DNA of 46,916 nucleotides from Cryomorphaceae bacterium (GTDB lineage Bacteria; Bacteroidota; Bacteroidia; Flavobacteriales_D; SKUL01), in assembly GCA_007695365.1 (NCBI GenBank), contig REDV01000093.1, forward strand, positions 1 to 46,916, given 5' to 3'. Under the pieces are notes generated by a model. It saw only the letters and a program-made list of their open reading frames with translations. It did not search any database and was not told the DNA's origin. Below are positions 43,403-46,916 of the stretch, one piece after another. Position numbers and translations under genes: made by a program. The number at the start of each line of letters is the position of its first letter. Positions within the stretch are counted from its first letter, which is position 1.

Positions 43403-44410
43403 ATGAGAAAAGCCGTAGTACTGATATCGCTGCTTTTTATGGGATGGCAACTGCGCGCCCAGGACATCCACTTTTCGCAGTTCAATTTTTCGCCCATGAA
43501 TCTCAATCCGGCTATGGCGGGTCAGTTCGATGGTGATTACCGCTTTGTGGCCAACCACCGCACCCAATGGCGCTCTGTTACACAACCCTATCAAACCACA
43601 GGAGGGTCGGTAGATGCGCGGCAGCCGCTCGACATAAAGAACCTCGGCGCCGGGCTTTCCATGTACTCAGATAAAGCCGGAGACTCACAGCTCAGCACTT
43701 TTCAACTCAACCTGGCCGCGAGTTACCTTCTGCCGGTAAGCCGCGACTCGCTTCACAGCATCGCATTTGGGGTGCAAACCGGACTCACCCACCGAAAAAT
43801 CAATTACGAAGACCTCTATTTCGACCAACAGTACAACAACGGGATTTTCAACCCCAACTCAGCCACCGGTGAAGCATTTGCTCGCGAAGCACGTACCTAT
43901 CTCAACCTCAATCTCGGTGCATCGTACTTCTGGAAAGTGGCCCACCGAAAAATGATTACCGGGGGGGTGGCATTGCACAATATCAGCAGGCCGCGGCAGA
44001 GTTTCTACAACGACCCCGAAATCAAACTCGACGTGCGCTGGACGGCACACGCATCAGCCGAATGGGAAGTAACAGACAAAATAGATGTACTGCCGTCTAT
44101 CCTTTATATGCACCAGGGGCCGCATCGTCAGTTTACATTGGGGGCCATGGGGCGCTATATCCTGAAGGACTATCCCGGGGTGTACCGCGCTGTGTTTCTG
44201 GGCTGGCACGGACGAACACGCGATGCCGGTTTTCTGACGGCCGGCCTTGAATACGACAACTGGCAAGTGGGTGTGAGCTATGACATCAATTTCTCGCAAC
44301 TTAACGTGGCCAGCAACTACCGCGGAGGTTTTGAGATTTCGGCCATTTACATTTTCCGCCAGCAGAAAATACGCCGCGTTATTCACAAATCCTGCCCTGA
44401 CTTTCTGTGA
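43403..44410 (+). CDS. PorP/SprF-family outer-membrane protein, second cassette
   Basis: A leader (1-19, ending LRAQ) is followed by DIHFSQFNFSPMNLNPAMAGQFDGDYRF, the family opening, and beta-strands to the aromatic end. The ATG directly follows the stop of the giant protein with no gap, and the stop overlaps the next start by 4 bases, so translation is tightly coupled. It is divergent in sequence from the first cassette's PorP/SprF protein, so the pair is an old rather than a recent duplication. Length (335 aa) is normal. Confidence 0.93.
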   Translation: MRKAVVLISLLFMGWQLRAQDIHFSQFNFSPMNLNPAMAGQFDGDYRFVANHRTQWRSVTQPYQTTGGSVDARQPLDIKNLGAGLSMYSDKAGDSQLSTFQLNLAASYLLPVSRDSLHSIAFGVQTGLTHRKINYEDLYFDQQYNNGIFNPNSATGEAFAREARTYLNLNLGASYFWKVAHRKMITGGVALHNISRPRQSFYNDPEIKLDVRWTAHASAEWEVTDKIDVLPSILYMHQGPHRQFTLGAMGRYILKDYPGVYRAVFLGWHGRTRDAGFLTAGLEYDNWQVGVSYDINFSQLNVASNYRGGFEISAIYIFRQQKIRRVIHKSCPDFL

Positions 44411-46650
44411 AAAACCTGCTCTTCACCGGACTATTGGTCTTGATGGCCTGGGGTTTACAAGCACAATCCCAAAGAGATTTCGAAAAATGGGGTGATCTGG
44501 CTTCCGACATCAACGATCACTATGGTGCTGCACGCTATTACCGCAAAGCCCTTGACATAGACAGCTCTCAAAGTAAATTACTGTGGAAATACGCCGAGGC
44601 GCTCCGCGGATACAACGACTATGCGCGGGCAGAACACTACTACCAGCAGATTTATCGCAAAGACCGCGGCAAGCTTTATCCCGAGGGACCTTTCTGGCTC
44701 GCCACCATGCTCAAGCACAACGGTAAATACAAAGAGTCGAAAAAGATGTGGAAGACGGTTTCCAATATGCACCGCAACGATCGAAAGAGCTATTACTATC
44801 TGAAAGCTCAGCAGGAAATGGCTGCTTGCGATTCGGCGGTGGTGTTTGCTGAACAGCGGGTCAATGTGCTTTTCGACCACCTACCTGAGCCGGTCAATTC
44901 ATATGATGCAGAATACAGTCCGCTGCTGGATGAAAAAGGCAACCTATACTTTGCCAGTCTTAAAGGCGAGCTGGATAAAAACCGACAGGTAATTGGCAAG
45001 CGCTACGAAATCACGCTGTTTTACGCTGAAGGGCAAAACGGCAATTGGCTGGAGATTACGGAGCTCGACACTGCGCTGAACCGCTCCGGATACCACACTG
45101 CTAATCCAGCCATCAGCGCAGACGGCAAATGGATGGTTTTTACGCAATGTAATGATAGTATGGTGTGCAACCTCATGGGGGCGCGAATGACAGATAGCGG
45201 TTGGGGTGAAGTTCAAACAATACGCGGAATCAACGCTGCGGACAGCCGAAACACTCAAGCCTCTTTTGCCCGTGCTCGCGGAAAGGAATGGTTGTTTTTT
45301 TCGAGCGATCGCCCGGGTGGCTACGGCAAATTAGACCTGTATTACGCTGAGCATCTCGGCAATCTGCGCTTTGGCGATGTGTTCAACCTGGGGCCAGAAA
45401 TCAACTCCATGGACAACGATGTGAGCCCGTGGTACGACGGCGAAAGCGAAACCCTCTATTTCAGTTCAGACTGGCACCACGGCATGGGTGGCCTGGATGT
45501 TTTTGAAAGTATGGGGTTTGGCTTACAATGGTCACCACCGCGCAATATGCGCCCACCTTTCAACAGCCCGGCCAACGACCTTTATTACCGCTACCAGCCA
45601 GAACATGAAACAGGCTTTGTGGTGAGTAACCGCGAGGGGTCGCTCGCAGAAAAAGGAGAAACCTGCTGCAACGACATCTATCGCTTTCGTTTCCCCGTTA
45701 CCGATACCCTTCCTGTGATTGAAACACTGGAACAACTCAGCGACTACCTCCCGGTAACACTGTATTTTCACAACGATGTTCCAAACCCGAGGTCGTGGGA
45801 CACCACCACCACTCAAAACTACATGGACACCTATTTGGCCTATCGCGCCATGCTGCCCTTATATCAGGAAGAGTACAGCGCAGGGCTGAAAAAGGGTGAG
45901 CGCGAAACTGCCATCGTCAATATGGCCGATTTCTTTGAGAACAAAGTAGATCTCGGCGTAGAGCACCTGGCGCTTTTTACGAAACTGCTGTTGCGCGAAT
46001 TGGAAAAAGGGCGCAAAATTGACCTCACCATCAAGGGATATGCGAGTCCTTTGGCACGCTCTGATTACAACGTAAATCTTACGCAACGTCGTATTCAATC
46101 GCTGGTAAACTATTTGAAAGCTTATGATATGGGCGTGTTTGTGCCGTATATGGAAGGGACAGCAGACAACGGCGGGCGGCTGAACTTTATCCGCATTCCG
46201 TTTGGTGCATACCGCGCGGAGAAGTCGGTGAGCGACAATCTGCACGACACGCGCAATTCCGTGTATTCGCGCAGCGCATCACTTGAGCGTAAAATTGAAA
46301 TTCTGAGCGTTGAGCGCGCTGCAGACGACACCGCCCGTGCGGAAATCCACTTCAACACCATGATTCAGAACCTCGGAGCCGTGCAACCCACCGACACCAT
46401 AACCCATCGCTTTCATTTCACCAACCGCGGTGAACTGGCCCTTCAAATCAAGGATATCGTTCCTTCCTGCGACTGTGCTTCCCTGCGCTTTCCCTCACAT
46501 GAAATAGCCCCTGGCGAGCAATCATACTTTGAGGTATTGTTTGAGGGCGTACCCGGAACAGGTAAAAATTCGTGGAGCTATCGCGTGCTAACCAACGGTT
46601 TCCCGGCCGAAGTAGAGTTGGTGATAACGGGTGAGGTGATGGTTGAGTGA
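44407..46650 (+). CDS. TPR/PD40/OmpA-like protein with a C-terminal DUF1573-like domain (747 aa)
   Basis: The GTG start overlaps the preceding stop. A leader (1-19) is followed by TPR-like helices (about 20-155, as ARYYRKALDIDSSQSKLLWKYAEALRG), PD40 repeats (about 160-430, HTANPAISADGKWMVF, FFSSDRPGGYGKLDLYY), and an OmpA-like region (about 460-620) with an odd motif, GYASPLARSDYNVNLTQRR, in which the Asp of the usual HTD is replaced. The last ~100 residues resemble DUF1573 (HRFHFTNRGELALQIKDIVPSCDCASLRFP, APGEQSYFEVLFEG). The order TPR, PD40, OmpA is that of PorE. The added DUF1573 domain and weakened OmpA motif are unusual. Confidence 0.88.
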   Translation: MKNLLFTGLLVLMAWGLQAQSQRDFEKWGDLASDINDHYGAARYYRKALDIDSSQSKLLWKYAEALRGYNDYARAEHYYQQIYRKDRGKLYPEGPFWLATMLKHNGKYKESKKMWKTVSNMHRNDRKSYYYLKAQQEMAACDSAVVFAEQRVNVLFDHLPEPVNSYDAEYSPLLDEKGNLYFASLKGELDKNRQVIGKRYEITLFYAEGQNGNWLEITELDTALNRSGYHTANPAISADGKWMVFTQCNDSMVCNLMGARMTDSGWGEVQTIRGINAADSRNTQASFARARGKEWLFFSSDRPGGYGKLDLYYAEHLGNLRFGDVFNLGPEINSMDNDVSPWYDGESETLYFSSDWHHGMGGLDVFESMGFGLQWSPPRNMRPPFNSPANDLYYRYQPEHETGFVVSNREGSLAEKGETCCNDIYRFRFPVTDTLPVIETLEQLSDYLPVTLYFHNDVPNPRSWDTTTTQNYMDTYLAYRAMLPLYQEEYSAGLKKGERETAIVNMADFFENKVDLGVEHLALFTKLLLRELEKGRKIDLTIKGYASPLARSDYNVNLTQRRIQSLVNYLKAYDMGVFVPYMEGTADNGGRLNFIRIPFGAYRAEKSVSDNLHDTRNSVYSRSASLERKIEILSVERAADDTARAEIHFNTMIQNLGAVQPTDTITHRFHFTNRGELALQIKDIVPSCDCASLRFPSHEIAPGEQSYFEVLFEGVPGTGKNSWSYRVLTNGFPAEVELVITGEVMVE

Positions 46651-46735
46651 GGTGCTTGTTCTTGAGGGAAGAGGCGCCGAAGCATTCCGGAGAGACACCG
46701 CATTCAGATCAATTGTCCCCCCCCAATCACACCCC

Positions 46736-46868
46736 TTTGTCATTTCGACCGGAGTGCTGAGGAACGAAGCACGGAGTGGAGAAATCTCATTCAATTCACA
46801 CTTTTATCTCATAATAGATTTCTCCGCTACGCAGCTCCTGGCGTCGCTGCTTCGGTCGAAATGACAAA
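46736..46868. repeat. Dispersed inverted-repeat element, copy C (complete)
   Basis: TTTGTCATTTCGACCG (46736-46751) and CGGTCGAAATGACAAA (46853-46868) pair perfectly. Inner arms GGAGAAATCTC and GATTTCTCCGC also pair. This is the cleanest copy, 133 bases. It lies 85 bases after the last gene of the second T9SS cassette. Confidence 0.9.
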
Positions 46869-46894
46869 AATTAAAAAAGCCAATTATAAACCCC

Positions 46895-46916
46895 AATCAC
46901 ACCCCCCTTGTCATTT
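46895..46916. repeat. Start of a further copy of the element (cut by window end)
   Basis: The last bases repeat the lead-in CAATCACACCCC and the first arm TTGTCATTT (46908-46916), as before copies B and C. The window ends inside the arm. The window's first bases, GACCG, would continue it except for one missing C. Confidence 0.75.

Overview
The window looks like a chromosomal contig from a member of the Bacteroidota, probably a flavobacterial lineage. The evidence is two type IX secretion (T9SS) cassettes with type B sorting domains and PorP/SprF proteins, an S46 dipeptidyl-peptidase, several lipoproteins with short signal peptides ending in Cys, and many Bacteroidota-type -7 promoter boxes (TAnnTTTG) placed 13-43 bases before start codons. 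I see no rRNA, tRNA, integrase, transposase or CRISPR array. Both ends of the window fall inside copies of one dispersed inverted-repeat element, which suggests the contig was broken at that repeat.

Region 1 (1-6400) is an accessory island. It starts with about 640 bases of hairpin-forming repeats. A minus-strand series follows: a Cys-rich lipoprotein, a secreted TlpA-like thioredoxin, a second Cys-rich lipoprotein, a beta-propeller-like lipoprotein and an unknown lipoprotein. The island is a mosaic. A 462-base segment is duplicated almost exactly upstream of both Cys-rich lipoproteins, the 5' end of the thioredoxin gene is duplicated and truncated, and two gene remnants remain. This is the best candidate here for an undescribed system.

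Region 2 (6400-25960) is mostly conserved housekeeping: NamZ-type muramidase, a LolC/E-like permease with an unusual insertion, cystathionine beta-synthase-like enzyme, a BtuF-like protein, a patatin/beta-barrel protein, rsmG, an ECF sigma factor, a glycosyltransferase, tgt, an LptF/G permease, ispE, accA, a lipoprotein, dnaB, a conserved secreted protein, and a pterin dehydratase.

Region 3 (25970-46650) is cell-surface biology. An S46 peptidase with a DPP11-type specificity residue is divergent from a five-gene run: giant type B T9SS substrate, PorP/SprF, PD40/OmpA protein, unknown secreted protein, and a propeller sensor fused to a SpoIIE phosphatase. A second three-gene cassette repeats the substrate, PorP/SprF, PD40/OmpA order, with a DUF1573-like domain on its last protein. 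Each cassette plausibly makes one giant surface adhesin or filament, its dedicated outer-membrane partner and a peptidoglycan anchor. The propeller/SpoIIE protein may couple an outside signal to the first cassette.
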